A DNA stretch of 64,000 nt, taken from positions 1-64,000 of the forward strand of contig JAFRGW010000064.1 of NCBI GenBank assembly GCA_017433615.1, written 5' to 3'. This document shows, one piece after another, positions 7,805-16,573 of this stretch. The position numbers were made by a program, and so were the translations under genes. The notes beneath the pieces were generated by a model. That model searched no databases. It worked only from the letters and a program-made list of their open reading frames with translations, and was not told the DNA's origin. Numbering within the stretch: position 1 is the first letter of the stretch; the number at the start of each line of letters is the position of its first letter. This DNA is from Eubacterium sp. (GTDB lineage Bacteria > Bacillota > Clostridia > Lachnospirales > Lachnospiraceae).

Positions 7805-9490
7805 ATGGACAAGGAAGTCATTTCCAGAAACTTTATTGAGCAGTACATTGACCAGGATCTGAAGGAAGGTGTGTACACGGAGGTATGCACGCGTTTTCCG
7901 CCGGAACCGAACGGTTATCTGCACATTGGTCATGCGAAATCAATTCTGCTGAATTACGGTCTGGCGAAGGAATACGGCGGGCAATTCAATCTGCGTTTTG
8001 ATGATACCAATCCGGCAAAGGAAGAAACGGAGTTTGTGGAGTCGATCCAGAAGGACATCGAGTGGCTCGGTGTCGACTGGAAGGATCATTTGTATTTTGC
8101 ATCGGATTACTTTGAGCAGATGTATCAGGCTGCAGAGGCACTGATCAAAAAAGGCAAAGCATATGTCTGTGATCTTTCTGCAGAAGAGATCCGTGAATAC
8201 CGCGGTACACTGAAGGAGCCTGGAAAGGAGAGTCCGTACAGGAACCGCAGTGTCGAGGAAAATCTGGATCTGTTCCGCCGCATGCGTGCCGGGGAGTTTG
8301 AAGACGGAAGCCGCGTACTTCGTGCGAAGATTGACATGGCATCTCCGAATATCAACATGCGGGATCCGGTCATCTACAGAATTGCGCATCTGTCACATCA
8401 GCGTCAGGGTGACGCGTGGTGTATTTATCCGATGTATGATTTCGCACATCCGATTGAGGATGCGATTGAAGGAATTACACATTCGATCTGTACGCTGGAG
8501 TTTGAGGATCACAGACCGCTGTATGACTGGTCGATCCGTGAGACAGCAGAGGATATGCATTATCCGTCAACGCCGCGGCAGATTGAGTTCGCAAAACTGT
8601 ATCTGACCAATGTGGTGACTGGCAAGCGCTATATCAAGAAGCTGGTCGCAGACGGTGTTGTGGACGGCTGGGATGACCCGCGTCTTGTGACGATTGCGGC
8701 ACTGAAACGACGCGGTTACACACCGGAATCCATTCAGCGTTTTGTCGAGCTGTGCGGTGTTGCAAAAGCCAACAGTTCCGTAGATTATGCGCAGCTTGAG
8801 TTCTGCATCCGCGATGATCTGAAGCTGAAGGCGCCGCGCATGATGGCAATTCTCGATCCGGTAAAACTGGTAATTGATAATTATCCGGAGGGACAGATCG
8901 AGTATCTGGATGCGCCGAACAACAAGGACAATGAGGCACTCGGTTCGCGGAAAATCCCGTTTGCGAAGGAACTTTATATTGAGCGGGAGGATTTCATGGA
9001 GAATCCGCCGCGCAAGTATTTCCGTATGTTCCCGGGGAATGAAGTACGCCTGATGTATGCTTACTTTGTAAAATGTACAGAGATCGAGAAGGATGCGGAC
9101 GGCAATGTGACGGTGATTCACTGCACGTATGACCCGGAGAGCCGCGGCGGCGAAAGTCCGGACGGCCGCAAGGTGAAAGGAACGATCCACTGGGTGGCTG
9201 CGCCGACAGCATTCGAGGCAGAGTGTCGTCTGTATGAGAATCTGATTGATGAGGAGAAGGGCGTTTATAACGAGGATGGAACGATGAACCTCAATCCGGA
9301 TTCTCTGAAGATTATGGAGCATTGTTATCTCGAGCCGGCACTTGCAGATGCGAAAGCGTATGATACCTTCCAGTTCGTGCGAAATGGATTTTTCAATGCA
9401 GACGCAAAGCTTTCAGAACCGGGCAGACCGGTATTCGGAAGAGTTGTGTCGCTGAAGAGTTCATTTAAACTGCCGAAGGGTCAGAACTGA
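7805..9490 (+). CDS. glnS: glutaminyl-tRNA synthetase
   Basis: This 561-residue class I synthetase charges tRNA-Gln with glutamine. It has the HIGH motif in [15 protein letters not shown] (about 33-47), the GlnRS-type GWDDPRL stretch, and the [12 protein letters not shown] segment leading into the beta-barrel anticodon domains. The KMSKS-equivalent loop reads VTGKR (about 270), where many GlnRS have VMSKR, so the usual serine is a glycine. ATG 7805 has GGAGGG at 7789-7794; the upstream ATG at 7787 overlaps that site and is rejected. No T-box leader is present: only 33 bases separate it from the secreted peptidase gene. Having GlnRS suggests the organism does not rely solely on the Glu-tRNA(Gln) amidotransferase route common in Firmicutes. 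Its position among wall-hydrolase genes is odd. Confidence 0.95.
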   Translation: MDKEVISRNFIEQYIDQDLKEGVYTEVCTRFPPEPNGYLHIGHAKSILLNYGLAKEYGGQFNLRFDDTNPAKEETEFVESIQKDIEWLGVDWKDHLYFASDYFEQMYQAAEALIKKGKAYVCDLSAEEIREYRGTLKEPGKESPYRNRSVEENLDLFRRMRAGEFEDGSRVLRAKIDMASPNINMRDPVIYRIAHLSHQRQGDAWCIYPMYDFAHPIEDAIEGITHSICTLEFEDHRPLYDWSIRETAEDMHYPSTPRQIEFAKLYLTNVVTGKRYIKKLVADGVVDGWDDPRLVTIAALKRRGYTPESIQRFVELCGVAKANSSVDYAQLEFCIRDDLKLKAPRMMAILDPVKLVIDNYPEGQIEYLDAPNNKDNEALGSRKIPFAKELYIEREDFMENPPRKYFRMFPGNEVRLMYAYFVKCTEIEKDADGNVTVIHCTYDPESRGGESPDGRKVKGTIHWVAAPTAFEAECRLYENLIDEEKGVYNEDGTMNLNPDSLKIMEHCYLEPALADAKAYDTFQFVRNGFFNADAKLSEPGRPVFGRVVSLKSSFKLPKGQN

Positions 9491-9523
9491 TAATATAGTT
9501 CCGGAAGAAAAGGGGAGAAGAAA

Positions 9524-10789
9524 TTGGAAATGCGAGACAGATTGATCAGAGGTTTACGCTCTGCGGTGACGCTTGGAATGGCACTGATGCTGCTTATCGT
9601 GACAGTAACAGGGGCAGCTGTGAATGTTAAAGCAGACGTTGTCACAGACGGCTGGGACAGCACACACACAAAGTACTATACTGCCGGCAGGATGGTGACC
9701 GGAGCGAAGAAGATTGAGGGGTTCTGGTATTTTTTTGACAAAGAGACCGGCGAAGCAGTCAAGAGTGATTTTCAGGAAATTAAGAAAAAGAAGAAAACCA
9801 AGATCTGCTATTACGACGCGGAGGGGCATGCCGTTTCCGGCGAGGTAAAGATCGGCAGGCACTGGTATTATTTCAATCCGAAGAACTTTGCCATGACAGT
9901 GAAGGACTTCGTGAAGATGGAGGATGGCAGAACCTGCTATTTTAACAAGAGAGGACGCCGTGTCAGAGGAGAGGTAAAGATTGGAAAGTACTGGTACTAC
10001 TTTGACAGAACGACAGGCGCAATGGCGGTAAAAACAACCGTAGAGGTACCGGGGAAAAACAAAACCTGCTATTACGATAAGAACGGAAGACGCCGGGAAA
10101 ATTATAAAACAGCCGGCAAGTGGTATACATTCAATGAAAATACCGGCAAGCTGAAGCAGACAGTCATTACGATCGACGCCGGGCATCAGCGCAATGCAAA
10201 TACGAGTCACGAGCCGATTGGTCCGGGTGCTTCCGCTACAAAAGCGAAGGTGACCGGCGGTGCGCAGGGAGTTGCGACCCGGAAAGATGAGTATGTGCTG
10301 ACATTGGAAATCGCAAAACTGGTGCAGAAGGAACTGAAGTCCAGGGGCTTCAAAGTGAAACTGACACGCACATCTCATGATGTGAATCTCAGCAACAGCC
10401 AGCGTGCAAAGAAAGCCAACAAGGCAAATTCAGCTGCCTATGTGATCCTGCACGCGGACTCTGACGGTGCCTCATCGAACGGCGCCCACACCATCTGCAA
10501 CAGTTCATCAAATCGTTTTTGCGGAAGCAGATATACGGTGAATAAAAAGCTTGCCACAAAAGTAATCAATTCCTATGTAAAGGCAACCGGCCTGCGAAAG
10601 ATCGGCGTGATTGAGCGTGATGATCTGAGCGGTCTGAACTGGAGTAAGGTACCGACCTGTTTCCTGGAGATGGGATTTCTTTCCAATCCGTCCGAGGACA
10701 GATTCATGTCAAATAAGGCAAATCAGATCAAGATGGCGCAGGGCATTGCCGACGGGATTGAGGCCTTTGTTAAGACACAGAAGTATTAA
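9524..10789 (+). CDS. secreted N-acetylmuramoyl-L-alanine amidase with wall-binding repeats
   Basis: This 421-residue protein has a signal peptide (hydrophobic 13-32, cleavage likely near VKA-DVV). Four to five cell-wall-binding repeats run from about 42 to 200 (HWYYF, YWYYF, KWYTF motifs), then an Amidase_3 domain begins at VITIDAGHQ (about 213). The zinc and catalytic residues expected for the family are visible: His in DAGHQ, His in LHADS (about 310) and Glu in FLEMGF (about 379). It would cleave the amide between muramic acid and the stem peptide. The start is TTG 9524, six bases after AGGGGAG; ATG 9530 is the alternative. The order binding-then-catalysis is the reverse of the peptidase at 6485. 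Confidence 0.9.
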   Translation: MEMRDRLIRGLRSAVTLGMALMLLIVTVTGAAVNVKADVVTDGWDSTHTKYYTAGRMVTGAKKIEGFWYFFDKETGEAVKSDFQEIKKKKKTKICYYDAEGHAVSGEVKIGRHWYYFNPKNFAMTVKDFVKMEDGRTCYFNKRGRRVRGEVKIGKYWYYFDRTTGAMAVKTTVEVPGKNKTCYYDKNGRRRENYKTAGKWYTFNENTGKLKQTVITIDAGHQRNANTSHEPIGPGASATKAKVTGGAQGVATRKDEYVLTLEIAKLVQKELKSRGFKVKLTRTSHDVNLSNSQRAKKANKANSAAYVILHADSDGASSNGAHTICNSSSNRFCGSRYTVNKKLATKVINSYVKATGLRKIGVIERDDLSGLNWSKVPTCFLEMGFLSNPSEDRFMSNKANQIKMAQGIADGIEAFVKTQKY

Positions 10790-10819
10790 GTGGAGCAGCA
10801 GCACGAAAGGGGAATTGTT

Positions 10820-12004
10820 GTGAAGAAATCAAAAATGAACATCGCAAAGAGAATCGGAATGCTCCTGTTATGTATGATGCTTGGTCTGGGCATCGCAGGG
10901 GGAGACCTTGCGGTTTCAGCTGTCAGCGTTGCAGCCGCTGAGGAAGTTGTCAATGGATGGGATGATACGCACACCTTTTACTATCAGAACGGAACGATGG
11001 TAAAGGGTAAGAAAAAAATCGGAAACTACTGGTACTACTTTAACAAGAAGACCGGTAAAGTCACGAAAAACAAGCTGATCCTGATCAGCAAGAAAAACAA
11101 TAAATATTGTTATTATGACAAGGATGGCCACGCTGTACGCGGCGAACAGAAGATCGGCAAGTTCTGGTATTATTTTAAGAATAATTATGCGATGACCATG
11201 AAGGGCTTCGTGTCGATCAAACTCAGCGACAATGTCTATAAGATGTGCTATTACAACAAGAAGGGACATCGCATTAAAGGGCTGAAGAAGATCAATGGCA
11301 GTTATTATCTGTTTGATACGAAGACAGGCGCCGCCAAGGTCGGATTCCAGAAAGTAACCCGCCTCGGTAAAACCTATACCTGTTACTTTGATACAGACGG
11401 AAAGATGGTGCTCGGCGACAAGACAATTGACGGTGTTACCTATTCATTCAACAAAACCACGGGAAATTATGTGAATCTGATGATTGCGCATGCGTCCGGA
11501 AATGAGTGGGGCGGCGGCTATCACGGACAGGCCGGCGACCAGACTGGAACAGAGGTCTGTATCAGAAGCTGGTACAACCGTCCGTGGAACGTTGTTCTTC
11601 GCCCGAAGAGCTCCGTTATGGCGGAGAAGATTGCATATGCCATGGAACGTGCGGCGAAAAATGATAACATCGGTTATGACATGGGCGACCGCAATACACT
11701 TCTTTATTATGCGAAGAAGGTCGGCTATGATCCGGGACTCGTCTCTACACCGTGCGAGACTGACTGCAGCGCGCTTGTTTCGCTGGCATGCATGTATGCC
11801 GGAATTCCGCAGTCTACCGTTATGTATGACAAATCAAACAGTGCAACAACAGGTGTTCTGCGCAGCAAGCTGCTGAGCACCGGAAAGTTTAAAGCTTATA
11901 CATCCAATTCCTATATCAAAAAGACCGGTAAACTGAAACGCGGCGATATTCTGCTGCTTGAATACGGACATACGGCAGTTGTTGTCGGAAAATGGAATCG
12001 CTGA
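10820..12004 (+). CDS. secreted NlpC/P60-like hydrolase with wall-binding repeats
   Basis: This 394-residue protein has a signal sequence (hydrophobic about 13-35), cell-wall-binding repeats at about 45-215 (YWYYF, FWYYF, SYYLF motifs), and a C-terminal domain starting near MIAHASGNEWGG. The cysteine motif ETDCSALVS (about 312-320) and the closing GHTAVVVG (about 382-389) match NlpC/P60 or CHAP-type peptidoglycan peptidases, including phage-lysin-like forms with the HASGNE opening. The likely start is GTG 10820, eight bases after AGGGG; the longer frame from 10790 has no site. It probably cleaves peptidoglycan peptides. It follows the amidase gene by 30 bases and precedes the DUF2142 gene by 16, so all are probably co-transcribed. 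Confidence 0.85.
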   Translation: MKKSKMNIAKRIGMLLLCMMLGLGIAGGDLAVSAVSVAAAEEVVNGWDDTHTFYYQNGTMVKGKKKIGNYWYYFNKKTGKVTKNKLILISKKNNKYCYYDKDGHAVRGEQKIGKFWYYFKNNYAMTMKGFVSIKLSDNVYKMCYYNKKGHRIKGLKKINGSYYLFDTKTGAAKVGFQKVTRLGKTYTCYFDTDGKMVLGDKTIDGVTYSFNKTTGNYVNLMIAHASGNEWGGGYHGQAGDQTGTEVCIRSWYNRPWNVVLRPKSSVMAEKIAYAMERAAKNDNIGYDMGDRNTLLYYAKKVGYDPGLVSTPCETDCSALVSLACMYAGIPQSTVMYDKSNSATTGVLRSKLLSTGKFKAYTSNSYIKKTGKLKRGDILLLEYGHTAVVVGKWNR

Positions 12005-12020
12005 CCAGGAGGAGAAGTAA

Positions 12021-13964
12021 TTGCTTAGATCGATTATCAGCCGGATAAAGGAACGGATTCCTTTTCTGGTGCTGCTGGCAGTCTTCTGGGCCGCCGCAGC
12101 ATCGATGCATCCGGTGGGTTCGGCACAAGTGGCTGAATCGCTCTCAACCGGAAGAACAGGCAGTACAGAAGTCATACATGCAGATGAGACCCTGTCATTG
12201 TCGTTTCGCTGCAATCAGGCGAATCTGCAGGGAATCAGGATATACTTCAGTGGATCAGAGACATCTAAAGATGCCGTATTTGAGATCAAAGTAAAAGATG
12301 CCGCCGGACAGTCAGTGTTTCAGGATGAACTGAAGCGGACGGATTTATCAGATGACGGATCCTTTGTGATCTCATTTCCTGAAATAGCAGATGCAGACGG
12401 ACAGAGTTATACGGTAGTTGTGCAGAATTGTTCGGAAAAGGGTGCTGTCGGTATATTGGCAGCGGCGCCATCCGCAAGGGATGACGAGGTAAGTATCAAC
12501 GGAAAAGTCAGCGATAACAGTATTAATTACCAGATTATATACAGACATGAACGCTGGCCGGTGGTTCTGAAACTGGTGCTGATAATCCTGATCCTGCTGT
12601 CTTTCCTGCTCGTACTGCTTCTTGGAAATGACCCGGCAGGAAATTTCCTGATGCTGGCAGCTTTCTCGGCATTCATAATTATTCTGAATCCGATGCCGCA
12701 TCCGATTGATGAGCCGACACATATGTCCAAGGCTTTCGATATTTCGGAAGGTCGTCTGGTATACGATCTGATCGACGGACAATCCGGTGTATATCTGCCG
12801 GAAAACTACCATGATTTTATGGCTGGTTACCGCAACCGTCTGGATTTGAAGAGTATGGTCACAGATCCGGAGGCACTGTCAAAGCCGTTTTCTGATGAAA
12901 ATGTGTTTGAAGCGACGGAATTTATGAATTCCTATCCGTTTTTTGCATACATCCCTTCAGCAATCGGCATTGCACTGTTCCGCGGCCTGCATGCACCGGG
13001 TATCCTTGTGCTTCTGGCAGGGCGCATCTTTAATTACATCGTATATGTACTTCTGGCATATCTTGCGATTCGTAAAGCGAAATATTACAGAGGAATTGTT
13101 TTCGGTGTGCTGCTGCTGCCGATGATACTCTCTGTAGCGGGGTCTGTACACAGTGACATGCTGCTGGACGTCTGTTCCGTTCTGATGGTTGCTCTGGCGC
13201 TGCAGTATCGGTTTGCACCGGAAACAGAGCATATGAGCAAAAGGGATATGGCGGTCATACTGCTGTGTGTAATCGGAGTTGCAACGTCCAAGTACCTGAT
13301 CTATACGCCGGTACTGTTGTTCTTTTTCCTGATTCCCCGGGAAAAGTTTACAACGAAAAAACAGTGGACGATACTGCTGGCGGCTGCATTGATTCTGACA
13401 GCGGCACTTGCCTGCTTCCAGTTCGCGCTCATGCGGATCTACCCGTACACGGAGACGCGCGTAGAAGGTGTCGATGTAGGCGGACAGATAAAATTCATTC
13501 TTGCAAACAAGAAATATGCAGCAGAACTGATCTTCCTGCATGTTGTCAGACGGCTGCGGGAGTTTATGGTGCTGTCAGATATGACAACATTTCAGACTGC
13601 ATTTTCATCGGTGGCATTCTTTGTGCCGGCTTCTGTATGGATTGCTGCAATCCTTGCACCGGACAAAATGCCGTTTCACAGAAAACGGGAGAGCTTTCTG
13701 CTGAAATTGCTGATTCCGCTCTTTGCCGTGATGATCTGTATGTTGATAACCTGCAGCCTTTATCTGGGATTTACCCCGGTCGGCTACAACAGCGTGATGG
13801 GAGTTCAGCCGCGGTATTTTTATCCGATTATTCTGCCATGTATGCTGGCAGTATCCATGTGTTTCCCAAATGCGAAGGGCAGTAAAAATTACTTTAGAAA
13901 TCTGTCCTGCGTGATGCTGCTTGGGGTTGTCCATATGCTGTTCAGTGCAGTCATTTCCATGTAA
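12021..13964 (+). CDS. DUF2142-family polytopic membrane protein (GT-C-like)
   Basis: This 647-residue protein has one N-terminal membrane segment, an extracytoplasmic beta-rich domain (about 45-165), then roughly ten membrane helices. The loop NPMPHPIDEPTHMSKAFD (about 222-239) after the second helix is the acidic signature of DUF2142, which resembles GT-C glycosyltransferases that use polyprenyl-phosphate sugars outside the membrane. TTG 12021 is placed six bases after a perfect AGGAGGAG. The downstream end coincides with the bidirectional terminator at 13967-14006. As a candidate acceptor-side transferase it would fit with the GT2 and GtrA genes at 4896 and 6024. The acceptor polymer is unknown. 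Confidence 0.82.
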   Translation: MLRSIISRIKERIPFLVLLAVFWAAAASMHPVGSAQVAESLSTGRTGSTEVIHADETLSLSFRCNQANLQGIRIYFSGSETSKDAVFEIKVKDAAGQSVFQDELKRTDLSDDGSFVISFPEIADADGQSYTVVVQNCSEKGAVGILAAAPSARDDEVSINGKVSDNSINYQIIYRHERWPVVLKLVLIILILLSFLLVLLLGNDPAGNFLMLAAFSAFIIILNPMPHPIDEPTHMSKAFDISEGRLVYDLIDGQSGVYLPENYHDFMAGYRNRLDLKSMVTDPEALSKPFSDENVFEATEFMNSYPFFAYIPSAIGIALFRGLHAPGILVLLAGRIFNYIVYVLLAYLAIRKAKYYRGIVFGVLLLPMILSVAGSVHSDMLLDVCSVLMVALALQYRFAPETEHMSKRDMAVILLCVIGVATSKYLIYTPVLLFFFLIPREKFTTKKQWTILLAAALILTAALACFQFALMRIYPYTETRVEGVDVGGQIKFILANKKYAAELIFLHVVRRLREFMVLSDMTTFQTAFSSVAFFVPASVWIAAILAPDKMPFHRKRESFLLKLLIPLFAVMICMLITCSLYLGFTPVGYNSVMGVQPRYFYPIILPCMLAVSMCFPNAKGSKNYFRNLSCVMLLGVVHMLFSAVISM

Positions 13965-13966
13965 AA

Positions 13967-14006
13967 AAACGCTGGCATTCAGACAGGTCTGGATGCCAGC
14001 ATTTTT
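13967..14006. terminator. bidirectional terminator between converging operons
   Basis: GCTGGCATTCAGAC (13971-13984) pairs with GTCTGGATGCCAGC (13987-14000), with A-run before and T-run after. It ends the plus-strand glycan operon and the minus-strand dlt-like operon; the stop codon of the latter (13979-13981) lies inside the stem. Confidence 0.88.
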
Positions 14007-15484
14007 CTGTTGATTTTTCCGTTTTCGGTCAGCGGCATTTCTGCCAGAGGGACGACCTTGTTCGGAACCATGTAGCGGGGCAGCAGCGTTTTCAGATCTG
14101 CGAGCAGATCTTTCTCGGACACATCCCCGGTATAGTACAGAATGATTTTCTGCTTTTCTTTGTTGTATACGCAGCATGCGCTCTGGATCTGGTCGATCAT
14201 GTTAACGCGTGCTTCGATTTCGCCCAGTTCAATGCGGTGTCCCATGTGCTTGATCTGGAAATCTTTCCGTGACAGGAACACCAGTTCGCCGTATTCGTTG
14301 ATTTTGCCGATGTCACCTGTGCGGTAAATCAATTCGGGATAGTGAGACTGCAGCGGATTCTGTACGAATGCTTCACTGGTTTTTTCCGGATTGTTATAGT
14401 AACCGAGTGTCAGTGCGGTTCCGCGGATACAGATCTCACCGGGTTCTCCGTCCTTTGCAGGCCGGTCGTGTTCATCCAGAAGAAGGATTTCAGTATTTTC
14501 AAAAGGCTGTCCGACCGGAATCACATCTGTCTCTGCAAATTCCCGGTTTACTTCGTAATAGCAGCTCATGCCGGTGGCTTCGGTAGGACCATAGAGATTG
14601 ATAAATCTGGCATTGGGAAGCGTCTTTCTCCAGAGATTGAACTGCTTAATCGGAAAAACTTCACTCCCAAATGCAATGGTGTGCAGATACTGCGGCACTT
14701 CAGATTTAAAGGTGTTGAGTGCCGAAATCATCGTGAGCGCGGAGACAACCCAGCAGACCGTATTAATCTTGTACTGGTTCAGGAACTGGACCAGCTTTTT
14801 CGGGAAGCGGAAAAGCTGCTTTGGAACGAGATATGTCGTTGCGCCGCACTTCAGCGTTCCCATGATTTCCTTCAGGCATGCGTCAAAATAGAGCGGTGTC
14901 TGATTGGCAAAAACGGATTCATCTGACACCTTCAGCACATCAAGCAGATGATCCGCATAGTCAATGACTGAGCGGTGGCATGCAATAACGCCCTTTGGAA
15001 TACCGGTCGAACCGGATGTAAAGACAATATAGATCGGATCCGTATCGATCTGCCGTCTGCGGATTTGATGAAGTAAGTCTTCATCAGGTGCAGCCTGAAT
15101 CAGTTCTTCATATACCAGTAATTCCCCGGAGAAGGCAAATTCATTGATTTCTTCGCGTGTCTGTTCTTCGCACAGAATCACACGTGGTTTCAGCGTTTCC
15201 AGAATCAGGTCAATGCGAAACCGCGGCATTTCCTCATCGATCGGAACGTAGTAGCATCCGCTGTATACAACCCCCAGAAAAGCAGTAATCATATGCGGGT
15301 GCCGTTTCATATAGATCACGACCGGCTCAGAGGCATACTGCTTCTGTGCCAGAACAGAACCGATCCGCCGGGCTGCAGAAGCGACCTCGGAGAAGGTCAT
15401 GGACATGGTATCGTTTGCAAAGGCTGTTTTGTCGGGATAACGGGGAGCAGTCTGTTCAAGATACTCCAGAATATTTTTCATCAT
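13979..15484 (-). CDS. DltA-like amino acid adenylation enzyme
   Basis: This 501-residue adenylate-forming ligase has the DltA/NRPS-A layout: FTSGSTGIPKG (about 156-166), the amino-group-binding region LYFDACLKE (about 194-202), YGPTEATGM (about 299), RTGD and DFQIKHMGHRIE, and the catalytic lysine in NGKIN near the end. It should load an amino acid onto the carrier protein encoded at 16270. In DltA the pocket motif reads FCGE, with the cysteine (Cys269 in the Bacillus cereus enzyme, as I recall) linked to D-alanine selection; here the same place reads FGSE, so the cysteine is replaced by glycine. The gene overlaps the racemase stop by four bases, so the two are translationally coupled. Confidence 0.88.
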   Translation of the reverse strand: MMKNILEYLEQTAPRYPDKTAFANDTMSMTFSEVASAARRIGSVLAQKQYASEPVVIYMKRHPHMITAFLGVVYSGCYYVPIDEEMPRFRIDLILETLKPRVILCEEQTREEINEFAFSGELLVYEELIQAAPDEDLLHQIRRRQIDTDPIYIVFTSGSTGIPKGVIACHRSVIDYADHLLDVLKVSDESVFANQTPLYFDACLKEIMGTLKCGATTYLVPKQLFRFPKKLVQFLNQYKINTVCWVVSALTMISALNTFKSEVPQYLHTIAFGSEVFPIKQFNLWRKTLPNARFINLYGPTEATGMSCYYEVNREFAETDVIPVGQPFENTEILLLDEHDRPAKDGEPGEICIRGTALTLGYYNNPEKTSEAFVQNPLQSHYPELIYRTGDIGKINEYGELVFLSRKDFQIKHMGHRIELGEIEARVNMIDQIQSACCVYNKEKQKIILYYTGDVSEKDLLADLKTLLPRYMVPNKVVPLAEMPLTENGKINRKMLASRPV

Positions 15485-16194
15485 TGGATTAACTCCTGAT
15501 ATGCTGGTTTCAATCGTTTTCCGCCATCCAGGATCACTTTTCTGGCGAGTACATCCATGACATCCAGATATCCGTGTCCGAGATGGAAGATGTTTTTTAC
15601 TACAGAGAGTTCGGTACAGCCGAGAATAATCATTTCGGCCCCCTGCTTTTGGAGTGACGCAACTACCTGCATAAAACCACGGATATCAACAGGGCGGTTT
15701 GCTTTGACGCAGTGATAGATGACATGCATGATGATCTTTTGTTCCTTTTCGGACGGGATGACCGGCGTTATGCCGGAAGCAAGCAGTTCTTTCTGGAACA
15801 CACCGCCCGAAATGGTTCCGTCTGTTGCAAGCACACCGGCTTTTTTGATTCCGGCATCTTTCAGTGTACAGGCGGTCTCTCTGACCATATGAATCAGCGG
15901 CACTGAAACAGAAGATACAATCTCATCATAAAAAGTATGAGCTGTCACGCAGAGGATACACAGACTGTCAGCACCCTGCCTCTGAAGCGTCAGCGCACTT
16001 TCAGTGATCTTCGGGACCGGGGACTCTTCTGATTCTCCGAGTATATAAGCTGTGCGGTCGGGAATGGAAGGCCGGTTGTAGATCAGCATCTCAAGATGTT
16101 CCTGGTCGGTTTCCGCGTCCGTCATTGTGACAACACGCTCAAGAAAATAAGCAGTTGCCATGGGGCCGACGCCGCCGATAACACCCAATGCCAT
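15481..16194 (-). CDS. aspartate/glutamate-family amino acid racemase
   Basis: This 237-residue protein starts GVIGGVGPMATAYF as Asp/Glu racemases do. The two catalytic cysteines of PLP-independent racemases are present: CVTAH (about 83; the usual CNTAH with Asn changed to Val) and ILGCTEL (about 186-192). It should interconvert L- and D-forms of an acidic or related amino acid. It sits between the carrier protein and the adenylation enzyme of a dlt-like operon, overlapping the latter by four bases, which implies that it supplies the D-amino acid to be loaded. It is distinct from the peptidoglycan glutamate racemase murI at 25749. A GAGGTGA ribosome site lies upstream. Confidence 0.88.
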   Translation of the reverse strand: MALGVIGGVGPMATAYFLERVVTMTDAETDQEHLEMLIYNRPSIPDRTAYILGESEESPVPKITESALTLQRQGADSLCILCVTAHTFYDEIVSSVSVPLIHMVRETACTLKDAGIKKAGVLATDGTISGGVFQKELLASGITPVIPSEKEQKIIMHVIYHCVKANRPVDIRGFMQVVASLQKQGAEMIILGCTELSVVKNIFHLGHGYLDVMDVLARKVILDGGKRLKPAYQELIQ

Positions 16195-16269
16195 GAAATC
16201 ACCTCCATCAAAGTTACAACGTGTGATATGCCTGCAGTGCAGGAAGAAACGTAATCCGGAAAAGAGGAA

Positions 16270-16503
16270 TCAGTTGTCTTCAGCCTGCAGTGTCTGAATC
16301 AGCTTGTAGATGTTCTCTGCGGAATTGAAGTTTTCCGGCAGCAATTCATCTGCATCAATCTGGATATCGAAGACTTCATTGATCTCTGTGACGATCGCAA
16401 TGATATCGAAAGAATCAAGAATATCGTCATCAATCAGAGTGGTGCAGGTATCAAAATCAACGTCCTGTCTGACTTCACGTAAAATTTCCATTAACTGTTC
16501 CAT
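16270..16503 (-). CDS. DltC-like carrier protein
   Basis: This 77-residue acyl/peptidyl carrier protein has the phosphopantetheine attachment serine in DILDSFDII (about Ser31). The surrounding acidic helices (EINEVFDIQIDADEL) are typical of DltC and ACPs. It would hold the activated amino acid as a thioester and present it to the MBOAT protein. It is preceded by AGGATTAC-type purine sequence and lies 75 bases upstream of the racemase gene on the same strand. Identity as an aminoacyl carrier comes from context; an acyl carrier is the alternative. Confidence 0.9.
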   Translation of the reverse strand: MEQLMEILREVRQDVDFDTCTTLIDDDILDSFDIIAIVTEINEVFDIQIDADELLPENFNSAENIYKLIQTLQAEDN

Positions 16504-16573
16504 GCGTAATCCTCCAATTTTGTTTTAAATATTATATTACTGCAGCTGCAGGCTGTATTTCCTGCGGGCTGCA

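Noticed and set aside
10790..10819. GTG start for the NlpC/P60-like gene at 10790
   Set aside because: No ribosome site, and a good AGGGG site lies just before GTG 10820.
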